Both the position numbers and the translations under genes were made by a program. Shown piece by piece: positions 44,905 through 53,385 of a stretch of DNA of 64,000 bases. Below the pieces are notes generated by a model that did not search any database, was not told where the DNA came from, and saw only the letters and a program-made list of their open reading frames with translations. Position 1 is the first letter of the stretch. Each line of letters starts with the position of its first letter. The stretch spans positions 8,405-72,404 of the forward strand of contig CAYZAY010000001.1 of assembly GCA_964476515.1 (NCBI GenBank), given 5' to 3'. This DNA comes from JASMHC01 sp964476515 (GTDB lineage: Bacteria; Pseudomonadota; Alphaproteobacteria; Rhodobacterales; Rhodobacteraceae).

Positions 44905-46770
44905 CTAAGTGCCCTCATGAAAAAAGGCATAGATCGTATCGGCCAGCGCATCTGAAACACCCTCTACGGCCTTTAGGTCGGCCAAGTTCGCCCGACTGAC
45001 CGCCTTGGCTGATCCGAAATGTGCAAGCAGTGCCCGCTTGCGGGTTGCCCCTACGCCCGGCACATCGTCCAGAGGCGTCGCGCTTATTGCTTTTGACCGT
45101 TTCGCCCTGTGTGTTCCGATAGCAAAGCGGTGCGCTTCGTCGCGTAGTCGTTGCACAAAATACAGGACCGGATCGTTGTGTCTTAACGCAAAGGGGCGTT
45201 GGCCGGTGCGATAGAATTCTTCTTTGCCCGCATCGCGGTCAACACCCTTGGCAACACCGACCATGGGGATATCACTGACACCCATTTCATCCATAATCTC
45301 GGCAACGACGGAAACCTGCCCTGCCCCGCCGTCGATCAATAAAAGATCGGGCCAAATTCCATTTTCACGGTCTGGGTCTTCTTTCAACAGCCTCGAAAAC
45401 CGGCGGGTCAGAACTTCTTTCATCATGCCAAAGTCATCGCCCGGTGTGATGCTTTCGCCTTTGATGTTGAACTTGCGATATTGGTTCTTGTTGAACCCTT
45501 CGGGACCGGCAACGATCATCGCTCCGACCGCATTAGTGCCTTGGATATGCGAGTTGTCGTAGACCTCGATCCGCTGGGGTGGGCTTTCCAGCGAAAACGT
45601 TTCGGCCAGACCACGAAGCAATTTAGCCTGCGTCGCGCTTTCGGCCATCTTGCGGGCAAGACTTTCACGGGCGTTGCGCATTGCACCATCGATCAGTTCG
45701 GCCTTTTCTCCGCGTCTTGGAACAATCAGCTCGACCTTGCGCCCTGCCTTTTCGCCCAGCGCCTGAGCAAGCAATTCAGGTTCGTCAACGGGATGCGAAA
45801 GGATGATCTGTCTGGGAGGTTCTTTCGTTTGATAGAACTGCCCCAGGAACGCCTGAAGTATCTCGGGCTCTTCCACATCGACAGAAAGACGAGGGTAATA
45901 GTCGTGGTTCCCCCAATTCTGGTTCGCACGGATAAAGAAGACCTGTACGCACGCCTGCCCATTGTCGACGTGCAGCGCCACGATGTCGGCCTCTTGGACG
46001 GTTCTGGGGTTTATGCCCTGTGTCGACTGAATCTGTGTCAGAGCCTTGATGCGATCCCGTAGCGCAGCGGCGCGCTCAAATTCCATCTCGGCAGACGCAG
46101 CTTGCATGTCCGATGCCAGACGCTCTTGAATCTCGGTTGATCGACCTGAAAGAAACCTTTGGGCGTCAGAGACCGAATTGGCATAATCTTCTTCGGTTAT
46201 TTTACCGATACAAGGCCCCGAGCATCGTTTGATTTGAAACAGCAAACATGGCCGCGTGCGGCTGTCGAACATCGAATCCGAACAGTTTCTAAGCAGAAAA
46301 ACTTTCTGCAATTGGTTGAGCGTCCGATTAACCGATCCAGCGCTTGCAAACGGCCCGTAATACGCACCTTTTTCTTTACGTGCGCCACGGTGTTTTTTGA
46401 TTTGCGGATACATGTGCTGGGTTGTGACGTGGATGTTTGGAAAGCTCTTGTCGTCCCGCAAAAGCACGTTGTAGCAGGGCTTTAGTTGCTTGATTAAATT
46501 CTGCTCTAGAAGCAACGCTTCGGTTTCGGTTTTTGTCGTCAGAAACATCATCGACGATGTTTCGGATATCATTCTGGAAATACGCGATGAATGCCCCGTT
46601 GGACGGCTGTAGCTCGACACGCGCGCTTTTAGATTTCGTGCCTTACCAACGTAAAGAACACGCGCCTGTGCATCGAGCATTCGATAAACGCCCGGAGACC
46701 CATCCAGGGACTTCAGATAGTCCTTTATGACTTGATGACCTTTGAGTGTTTCGGTTGGAGTTTCCGTCAT
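44905..46770 (-). CDS. uvrC: Excinuclease ABC subunit C
   Basis: 621 residues, full length. N-terminal GIY-YIG-type nuclease (GSPGVYRMLDAQARVLYVGKA, about residues 19-39), UVR domain near residue 210, an RNase H-like C-terminal nuclease (around residues 395-470, DNSHIQGTNAVGAMI, DLLLIDGGAGQ) and a tandem helix-hairpin-helix end (DVPGVGATRKRALLAHFGS). Makes both incisions in nucleotide excision repair. Confidence 0.95.
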   Translation of the reverse strand: MTETPTETLKGHQVIKDYLKSLDGSPGVYRMLDAQARVLYVGKARNLKARVSSYSRPTGHSSRISRMISETSSMMFLTTKTETEALLLEQNLIKQLKPCYNVLLRDDKSFPNIHVTTQHMYPQIKKHRGARKEKGAYYGPFASAGSVNRTLNQLQKVFLLRNCSDSMFDSRTRPCLLFQIKRCSGPCIGKITEEDYANSVSDAQRFLSGRSTEIQERLASDMQAASAEMEFERAAALRDRIKALTQIQSTQGINPRTVQEADIVALHVDNGQACVQVFFIRANQNWGNHDYYPRLSVDVEEPEILQAFLGQFYQTKEPPRQIILSHPVDEPELLAQALGEKAGRKVELIVPRRGEKAELIDGAMRNARESLARKMAESATQAKLLRGLAETFSLESPPQRIEVYDNSHIQGTNAVGAMIVAGPEGFNKNQYRKFNIKGESITPGDDFGMMKEVLTRRFSRLLKEDPDRENGIWPDLLLIDGGAGQVSVVAEIMDEMGVSDIPMVGVAKGVDRDAGKEEFYRTGQRPFALRHNDPVLYFVQRLRDEAHRFAIGTHRAKRSKAISATPLDDVPGVGATRKRALLAHFGSAKAVSRANLADLKAVEGVSDALADTIYAFFHEGT

Positions 46771-47233
46771 TTTGTCTTTCTACTGATTCCCTGCTTCGCT
46801 GCCCAGATCGAAGCTCAAATACAAGACTAAACCTTTCCACAGTTTCTGTAGATAACTTTGGGGGCAAGTTTTCTTGAATGCTGTTTTTTCGGGTTTTTTT
46901 GGGTGATTCACCGCTCTGCCTAAAAATTAGGCACAATTGCAACCCATTGTTATTGTTGGTTAAAATAAATCGATAGGTCGCAAATTATTGAAAACATTAA
47001 GTTTTTGCAATGATCTGTTAATGATTAAGGCAGAAGTGCACAACTTTGGCTAGTTAAGCTGACGTAAGGGGCATCGTGCTAGGTTCCACTATGGCATTCG
47101 CCGTGACCAGAACCGCGCAAAACCTCGCGGATTAGCGTCAATTTAATAACGATCGCTTAACGTGTTGATCTTTCAAGGTTTAAGTATTTGAGCGCGCGTA
47201 TATAGCGGCTTCTCTGCGTCTTTTCTGACGACT
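46771..47233. other. 463-bp gene-free, AT-rich spacer
   Basis: No coding frame with family likeness and no tRNA. It contains homopolymers (T6 near 46885, T7 near 46896), a perfect inverted repeat TGCCTAA-AAA-TTAGGCA at 46917-46933 (about 150 bp upstream of uvrC), and CCGCG/CGCGG arms near 47115-47132. It may hold the uvrC promoter and possibly a small RNA. Confidence 0.5.
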
Positions 47234-48181
47234 TTAGCTGATCACCACGAAAATATAACCGGCATATAACGCGCAAAAGATTGCGCCCCATTTTCGGTTC
47301 AAATCCCAGCGCATGTATACGAACGGGAACAACAGTAGCGATGCGCCGAGCATGATCCAAATATCAAAACTAAGGATTGAGCTTGCAACCGGAACTGGCC
47401 CCACAAGACTGGCCACACCGATGACGGCCAACAGGTTAAACATGTTGGACCCAATGACATTGCCCAAAGCAACCTCTGCCTGTTTTCGCAGAGCGGCCAT
47501 CACAGTCGTCGCCAGCTCTGGCAGCGACGTCCCAATCGCAACAAGCGTAAGACCAATCACCGTTTCACTAACGTGGAACTTGCGCGCAATTTCGACCGAG
47601 CTGTCCACAAGCAAATCAGCCCCTAGTGGTAGGCCAATCATACCCAGCAGGATGTAAAACCCAATCAGTAGCCAAGACATTTCAGGATCGGCTTCTTCGA
47701 TCTCTTCCAGCGCGTTTTCTTCGGCGCATTTACGGCGGTGACCTCTGGCGTCACGGGCGGAATCCAAAAGAACAAAGCTAAGCGCACCAAGAAGTATCAG
47801 GCCGTGGATCCAAGTGATTGGTTGAAAGGCTGCCATCACAAGAAACAGCAGCGTCCCAACGATCATGAACATGTAGTTCTTTTTGGTTTCGCATTGGCTA
47901 GTATAAAGCGGCGCCAATATCGCGGGCACACCCAGAACCAACAAGATGTTGGCCGTGTTTGACCCAACGACGTTACCAATCGCAATTCCTGGGGCGTTTT
48001 CAAGCACCGCGCTGACGGCGATAAGAAGCTCGGGCGCCGAAGTACCGAACGCGACGATCGTAAGGCTGACGATCATCGCCGGCACGCCCAGACGAAGGCT
48101 AAGGTTCACTGCACCTTTAACTAGTGCGTCGCCGGACAAAAGCAGAATGACCAGCCCTAAAGCCGCGAGCAACCAAGACAT
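47234..48181 (-). CDS. Calcium/sodium antiporter family protein (YrbG-like)
   Basis: 315 residues with two mirrored CaCA repeats: LTIVAFGTSAPELLIAVSA (about residue 42) and LTLVAIGTSLPELATTVMA (about residue 211), with GNVVGSNTANILLVLG and GNVIGSNMFNLLAVIG. A cytosolic acidic loop (about residues 150-167) lies between the halves. K+/Na+-dependent or Na+/Ca2+ exchange. ATG 48181 follows AAGGGG; the upstream zinc-ribbon gene ends 2 bp before. Confidence 0.9.
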   Translation of the reverse strand: MSWLLAALGLVILLLSGDALVKGAVNLSLRLGVPAMIVSLTIVAFGTSAPELLIAVSAVLENAPGIAIGNVVGSNTANILLVLGVPAILAPLYTSQCETKKNYMFMIVGTLLFLVMAAFQPITWIHGLILLGALSFVLLDSARDARGHRRKCAEENALEEIEEADPEMSWLLIGFYILLGMIGLPLGADLLVDSSVEIARKFHVSETVIGLTLVAIGTSLPELATTVMAALRKQAEVALGNVIGSNMFNLLAVIGVASLVGPVPVASSILSFDIWIMLGASLLLFPFVYMRWDLNRKWGAIFCALYAGYIFVVIS

Positions 48182-48183
48182 CG

Positions 48184-48351
48184 TCACCCCTTCTTCGACT
48201 TACACTGGCACGGGCCTTTGCCCAGAACGAAGCGGCCGCAGCTTGGGCACCGCGCAGATCGCAAGCGATCACGCCCCGGGTACTTGAGCTTGCCGAACAT
48301 GCCTAGGATGACCATGCCAATCAGGAAGAATGTGACGATCTTGACTATCAA
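48184..48351 (-). CDS. Tiny membrane zinc-ribbon protein
   Basis: 55 residues: an N-terminal hydrophobic helix (IVKIVTFFLIGMVILGMFG), a basic linker (KLKYPGRDRLRSAR), then CPSCGRFVLGKGPCQC, a four-Cys metal ribbon. Start is TTG 48351, just after the S49 protease stop; the stop lies 2 bp before the exchanger ATG. Similar short proteins occur in related bacteria; no function known. Coupling on both sides argues that it is translated. Confidence 0.72.
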   Translation of the reverse strand: MIVKIVTFFLIGMVILGMFGKLKYPGRDRLRSARCPSCGRFVLGKGPCQCKSKKG

Positions 48352-48352
48352 G

Positions 48353-49150
48353 TTACAGACCGTAGCGGGAATACGACGCCCGCTCCTCGATACTGTTCAT
48401 GACATCATTGGCCATGTTCGCACCAATGCGCTGAAGCCACGATTTCTTTTCGCCGTACGGGATAATCTTTACCTTGTCGCCGAACACTTCTTTCATCTTT
48501 GGGACCAGATGGCCGATGCCGTCCGCCAGACCCAGTTTGACAGATTGATCGCCCAACCAGAATTCACCTGTGAAAAGATCACTGTCAGCGTCCAGCCGAT
48601 CTCCGCGACGAGCCTGAACATGACCGATAAAGTTCTGGTGCATGTTTTCAAGAAGCACCTTCAGACGGGTCACATCTTCGGGGTTTTCGGCTTTGAACGG
48701 GTCAAGCTGGCTTTTGCTTTTGCCAGCCGTGTAGACGCGGCGTTCAAGACCGTGACGCGCAAGGAAATCTGCCGCGCCAAAGGATGCCGAGATTACGCCG
48801 ATGGATCCCAAAATAGATGACGTATCGGCCCAGATTTCATCAGCGGCGGTCGCCAGCCAATATCCACCCGACGCGGCAACGTCTTCAACAAAGGCGTAGA
48901 CCGGAATGTTCTTTTCATCCGCCAGCCTGCGAATGCGGGCCGCGATCAGCGAAGACTGCACAGGCGAACCGCCCGGTGAATTGATAAGCAATGCGACGGC
49001 AGCAGGCTTCCCGCGCTTGAAGGCGCGTTCGACAAGTGGTGCCAGCGATTGATCATTAAGAGAGCCGCGACCACTGGTGCCTATCGCACCAGACAGGCGC
49101 AACACCGACACAACAGGGTCGGATTGCATGAAGGGGATCCAGCGTTTCAT
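48353..49150 (-). CDS. S49 family peptidase (SppA/SohB-like)
   Basis: 265 residues, the short form. VALLINSPGGSPVQSSLIAARI (about residue 52), VEDVAASGGYWLATAADEIWAD (about residue 87) with the nucleophile Ser, GSIGVISASFG, and GKSKSQLDPF (about residue 144) with the catalytic Lys. It lacks an obvious N-terminal transmembrane helix, so it is probably cytosolic or peripheral. Signal-peptide or membrane-protein degradation role by family. Confidence 0.88.
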   Translation of the reverse strand: MKRWIPFMQSDPVVSVLRLSGAIGTSGRGSLNDQSLAPLVERAFKRGKPAAVALLINSPGGSPVQSSLIAARIRRLADEKNIPVYAFVEDVAASGGYWLATAADEIWADTSSILGSIGVISASFGAADFLARHGLERRVYTAGKSKSQLDPFKAENPEDVTRLKVLLENMHQNFIGHVQARRGDRLDADSDLFTGEFWLGDQSVKLGLADGIGHLVPKMKEVFGDKVKIIPYGEKKSWLQRIGANMANDVMNSIEERASYSRYGL

Positions 49151-49230
49151 ACAAGCGATTTAGAGGTGGACAGAATGACAAACAAGGCCCGCCCGCAGGA
49201 TAGTTGGATTCCTACGGGCGAAATTGCCGA

Positions 49231-49953
49231 TTAGTTGCGGATGCGCCAGCCTGTTTTGAATATCCACGCAATAAACCCGAGGCACAAAATCAGGAACGCA
49301 AAAATGGCGAACATGCTTACGCCAATAGGAACGTCAGCCACATCAAAGAACGCCCAACGGAACCCTGAGACCAGATAAACCACAGGGCTAAACATCGAAA
49401 TCGTCTGCCAAACTAGCGGCAGCATGGATATCGAATAAAACGACCCACCCAAGAAGATCAAAGGCGTGACGATCAACAGCGGCACCAGCTGCAACTGTTC
49501 AAAGCTTCCGGCCCATATTCCCAGAATGAACCCCAACAGGCTAAAGGTTATCGTCGTTAAGACCAGGAACATGACCATCGCCAATGGATGGGCAATCGTT
49601 ATGTCCACAAAGAAGTTTGCAGTCACAAGGATGACAACGCCGATGAACAAAGCCTTCGTCGCCGCTGCGCCCACGTACCCGACAACGATTTCAATGAAGT
49701 TGATCGGGGCGGACAGTAGTTCGTAAATCGTGCCAACGAATTTCGGGAAGTAAATGCCGAAAGACCCATTAGAAATTGACTGGGTGATCACCGATAGCAT
49801 GATCAATCCCGGAACGATGAGCGACCCGTAACTGACGCCTTCTACCTCTTGGATACGCGATCCGATAGCCGCGCCAAAGACAACAAAATACAGGATCGTT
49901 GATAGAACAGGCGAGATGAAGCTTTGCGTCAATGTCCGAAAGAACCGAGCCAT
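49231..49953 (-). CDS. ABC-2 type permease, no adjacent ATPase
   Basis: 240 residues, six membrane segments, ABC-2 fold with GVSYGSLIVPGLIMLSVITQ (about residue 40), YELLSAPINFIEIVVGYVGAA (about residue 77) and SMFSPVVYLVSGFRWAFFD (about residue 194). Relatives usually start 10-15 residues earlier (an R-A-x-Y-L-F-E-type stretch); here an in-frame stop immediately precedes the ATG and no ribosome site is seen. Such permeases need an ABC ATPase, not found next to it. Probably exports lipid or polysaccharide; substrate unknown. Confidence 0.8.
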   Translation of the reverse strand: MARFFRTLTQSFISPVLSTILYFVVFGAAIGSRIQEVEGVSYGSLIVPGLIMLSVITQSISNGSFGIYFPKFVGTIYELLSAPINFIEIVVGYVGAAATKALFIGVVILVTANFFVDITIAHPLAMVMFLVLTTITFSLLGFILGIWAGSFEQLQLVPLLIVTPLIFLGGSFYSISMLPLVWQTISMFSPVVYLVSGFRWAFFDVADVPIGVSMFAIFAFLILCLGFIAWIFKTGWRIRN

Positions 49954-50004
49954 TTAAAGAAGCACGCATCGCATTGTTCGAAAGGGTGCCTATGGAGCTT
50001 TGCT

Positions 50005-50529
50005 TTACTCGACAATTTCGCCTGCGCTGGTGCCCCAGATTTCAGTCTGCAGAACCCACCCACGATATCCACCAGCCTGAAAACGGCACCATGTTCCGTC
50101 ACAGTTCAGAATCCGGCCGATTACATTTCTTTCAAGTTGGGCACGAAGCGGCGCAGACGGATCGGCACGTGTTCGCAACGCAGACATATCTACATCCACA
50201 ATGCCGGTTCTGACGCCGGAAAGTAGCGCGTGGTGTACCCACCCACCAACGCCGTCGCGGTCTCGCACCCTGCGCCAGTGGCCGTGCTCGGCGGTGATTT
50301 CTACTGGAAGATCACGGGCTTGGAATACCCAATCCACACGATGCGTCAGACTTGGCCCGCGCCGCACGTTTGCTTCGGACGCTTTGATCGAAACAAATCG
50401 CGGGATCGGCAGATTTGTCACCGGACCACGTTCCTGCGCGGAGACTACACCCGCGAAAAGCATGACCACTGCAATTGCCAGTGCCTGTATACTGCGTCTC
50501 ACAGAATTGAGCCTCACCACATCCAACAT
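50005..50529 (-). CDS. Secreted bacterial SH3-domain protein
   Basis: 174 residues. Signal peptide to about residue 31 (SIQALAIAVVMLFAGVVSAQE). Two SH3b-like repeats: ASEANVRRGPSLTHRVDWVF (about residue 50) and SALRTRADPSAPLRAQLERN (about residue 116), each with the conserved W. Such domains bind peptidoglycan or other wall material in the periplasm. Diverges from the hydroxyacid dehydrogenase gene. Confidence 0.8.
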   Translation of the reverse strand: MLDVVRLNSVRRSIQALAIAVVMLFAGVVSAQERGPVTNLPIPRFVSIKASEANVRRGPSLTHRVDWVFQARDLPVEITAEHGHWRRVRDRDGVGGWVHHALLSGVRTGIVDVDMSALRTRADPSAPLRAQLERNVIGRILNCDGTWCRFQAGGYRGWVLQTEIWGTSAGEIVE

Positions 50530-50615
50530 TTGTTACTCAGAGTCCTTGTACCTCGGACTGCTATCCGTCAGTTTGAACGCAAGAAACACAAAAAGGGAAG
50601 CTAGGGGAGTCATTT

Positions 50616-51602
50616 ATGCCGTCGCAGCGCCTGAAAGTAGTTGTAACACGACGCCTTCCTGAACCGGTCGAAGCGCGGATGACCGAACTTTTTGATACTC
50701 AGCTTCGCGACAAGGATTCTCAGCTTAGCCGGGAAGAGCTGATCGAAGCCATGAAATCCTGCGATGTGCTGGTCACCACGATCACCGATACGGTTGATGC
50801 GGACATGATCAGGGAAGCGGGTGAAAACCTAAAGCTCATCGCGAACTACGGCGCTGGTATTGACCACATTGATGTGATGACCGCGCGCGAACACGGCATC
50901 ATGGTTTCAAATACACCTGACGTGGCAACCGAAGACACCGCCGATATGACGATCGCGTTGATCATGGCCGTTGTGCGCCGCATTCCCGAAGGTCTGGCCG
51001 TTATGCAATCCGGCAATTGGGAAGGTTGGGCCCCAACAGCCATGCTAGGTGGGCGGTTATCGGGCAGAAGCCTTGGAATTCTTGGGTTAGGCCGTATTGG
51101 CCAAGCTGTTGCGCGACGGGCGCACGCGTTTGGGATGCAGGTCAACTACCACAACAGAAAACGGTTGCGGGTCGAAACAGAAGAAGAATTGCACGCGACC
51201 TATTGGGAAAGTCTGGATCAGATGGTTGCGCGGATGGATATCATCTCGATCAACTGCCCACATACGCCTTCGACGTATCACCTGTTAAATGCACGCCGGT
51301 TACGGCTTATGAAACCTGACGCAGTCATCGTGAACACGTCCCGTGGCGAAGTTATCGACGAGAACGCACTTACCCGAAAGCTGCGCACAAAAGATATCGC
51401 AGGCGCGGGTTTGGATGTTCTTGAACACGGCGGCCAGATCAACCCGAGGCTTCGTGACTTAGACAACGTTGTATTACTGCCTCATATGGGGTCGGCAACC
51501 GTAGAGGGGCGCATCGAGATGGGCGAAAAGGTCTTGCTGAACATCAGAACCTTTGCAGATGGTCATCGACCACCTGACCAAGTCATTCCGGCGATGCTCT
51601 AG
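50616..51602 (+). CDS. D-2-hydroxyacid dehydrogenase (glyoxylate/hydroxypyruvate reductase type)
   Basis: 328 residues. NAD-binding GLGRIGQAVARRAHAFG (about residue 155), catalytic Arg in NTSRGEVIDE (about residue 240) and His in LPHMGSATVE (about residue 290). The family reduces glyoxylate or hydroxypyruvate. GGGGAG sits 9 bases before ATG. The adenine deaminase gene ends 3 bp beyond its stop on the other strand. Confidence 0.92.
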   Translation: MPSQRLKVVVTRRLPEPVEARMTELFDTQLRDKDSQLSREELIEAMKSCDVLVTTITDTVDADMIREAGENLKLIANYGAGIDHIDVMTAREHGIMVSNTPDVATEDTADMTIALIMAVVRRIPEGLAVMQSGNWEGWAPTAMLGGRLSGRSLGILGLGRIGQAVARRAHAFGMQVNYHNRKRLRVETEEELHATYWESLDQMVARMDIISINCPHTPSTYHLLNARRLRLMKPDAVIVNTSRGEVIDENALTRKLRTKDIAGAGLDVLEHGGQINPRLRDLDNVVLLPHMGSATVEGRIEMGEKVLLNIRTFADGHRPPDQVIPAML

Positions 51603-51605
51603 CCG

Positions 51606-53306
51606 CTACGAAATTATTTCAAATTTGTTGACGTCGACCATTCCGCGATCCGTGATTTTGAGCGCCGGAATAACCGGCAGCGCAAGAAATGCCAGTTGTA
51701 GGAATGGTTCTTTCAACACAACACCAATGTCCCGCGCAGCTTGGCGAAGCTCGACAAGCCGATCATGCACATTTTCAAACGATTGATCGCTCATCAGCCC
51801 TGCAATTGGTAACGCCAGTTCGGCAAGGATTTTGCCGTTTTCAACGACAACAAACCCGCCTTCGATCTCAACCAGCCGATTGGCTGCCAAGGCCATGTCG
51901 TCATAGTTCATACCAACAGCCGCGATGTTGTGATGATCGTGGCAAACGGTCGAAGCAATCGCACCTGATTTAAGCTCGAACCCTCTGACCATACCATTAG
52001 CGATATTGCCGTTTTTCCCGTGGCGTTCGATGACCGTGATCCGCGCCAGATCACGCGATGGATCCGGTCGCTTATCGCCTTCGACGATTTGGACGTCTTC
52101 AGACAGATGTTCGGTTATGATTTTCCCTTCGACGATGCCGATCACATCCGTAATTGGATTGTTCGACGAGGATCGGAAATCTTCGGCCACGATCTTTCGT
52201 GAAACAACGCTATTGCGACCAATCGGCGGAATTTCATCACGGGCATCGAAGTTGGCGTTGTTGATCTCTACACCGCGACAGAACACGCGTTGGACCTGAC
52301 AGGTCTCCAATGCATCAATCACAACAATGTCGGCAATTTTGCCCGGTGCAATCTGCCCCTTATCCTTCAAACCGAACGCTTCGGCGGCTGAAAGGCTTGC
52401 TGCACGGTAAACTGAAAGCGGGCTGCACCCTTTGGCGATGAGCGTTCTGATCATGTAATCCAGATGACCTTCTTCTGCGATATCCAGTGGGTTTCTGTCA
52501 TCGGTACACAGGCACATATAAGCCGATGTCGCATCATTCAGCACGGGCTGGAGCGCGTTCAGATCCTTTGACACCGATCCTTCGCGGATCAATACCCGCA
52601 TACCCTTTTGCAGCTTCTCAACAGCTTCGCGTGCCGTCGTTGCTTCGTGTTCGGTTCTAATTCCGGCCGAGATATAGGCGTTCAGATCGTTACCAGACAG
52701 CTGAGGCGCGTGGCCGTCAATGTGGCAACCTTCGAACAACTTAAGCTTTGCCATCGCGCCAGGGTCTCGATGAATGACGCCTGGAAAGTTCATAAACTCG
52801 GCCAAACCAATCACCCTCGGGTGATCTTTGTAGGGTGCCAAATCCGCAGCCTCGATGCATGCGCCCGAGGTTTCCATGTTCGTCGAGGGGACGCAGCTGG
52901 ATAGCTGAACGCGAAGATCCATAAGGGTGTGACAAGAGGCTTCAAGGAAATACTCGATACCCGGTGTGCCAAGAACGTTGGCTATTTCGTGCGGGTCACA
53001 AATCGATGTCGTTACGCCATGCGGAGACACACAGCGGTCATATTCAAAGGGTGTGACGAGCGAGCTTTCGACGTGCATATGGGTGTCGATAAATCCAGGG
53101 ACTAGCGTTTTGCCGGAAACATCGACGACCGTTTTGCCTTCGTATCCTTGCCCGACTCCTACGATCCGATCATCTGAAATTGCGACATCGGCAACTAAGA
53201 GAGTACCGGTAACGACGCAATAGACTTGCCCCCCTTTTAAAAGTAGGTCGCATGGTTCTTCACCTCTCGCATGTGCGATGTGTTGTTCCAATGCCCTGTT
53301 GCCCAT
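51606..53306 (-). CDS. ade: Adenine deaminase
   Basis: 566 residues, amidohydrolase-type adenine deaminase. Metal motif GFIDTHMHVESS (about residue 76), HEIANVLGTPGIEY (about residue 102), IDGHAPQLSGNDLNAYISAG (about residue 198), the second half with VCHDHHNIAAVGMN (about residue 449). Converts adenine to hypoxanthine. ATG 53306 follows GAGGAGAC; an earlier start lacks it. Fits with the purine nucleoside phosphorylase at 63.7 kb. Confidence 0.94.
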   Translation of the reverse strand: MGNRALEQHIAHARGEEPCDLLLKGGQVYCVVTGTLLVADVAISDDRIVGVGQGYEGKTVVDVSGKTLVPGFIDTHMHVESSLVTPFEYDRCVSPHGVTTSICDPHEIANVLGTPGIEYFLEASCHTLMDLRVQLSSCVPSTNMETSGACIEAADLAPYKDHPRVIGLAEFMNFPGVIHRDPGAMAKLKLFEGCHIDGHAPQLSGNDLNAYISAGIRTEHEATTAREAVEKLQKGMRVLIREGSVSKDLNALQPVLNDATSAYMCLCTDDRNPLDIAEEGHLDYMIRTLIAKGCSPLSVYRAASLSAAEAFGLKDKGQIAPGKIADIVVIDALETCQVQRVFCRGVEINNANFDARDEIPPIGRNSVVSRKIVAEDFRSSSNNPITDVIGIVEGKIITEHLSEDVQIVEGDKRPDPSRDLARITVIERHGKNGNIANGMVRGFELKSGAIASTVCHDHHNIAAVGMNYDDMALAANRLVEIEGGFVVVENGKILAELALPIAGLMSDQSFENVHDRLVELRQAARDIGVVLKEPFLQLAFLALPVIPALKITDRGMVDVNKFEIIS

Positions 53307-53385
53307 AGGAGTCTCCTCGTTTACCTGACCATCCAACACCATCAGTTCACAGCCGTCCAGCCAAGTAGAAGAGAAGGTATTTCAA

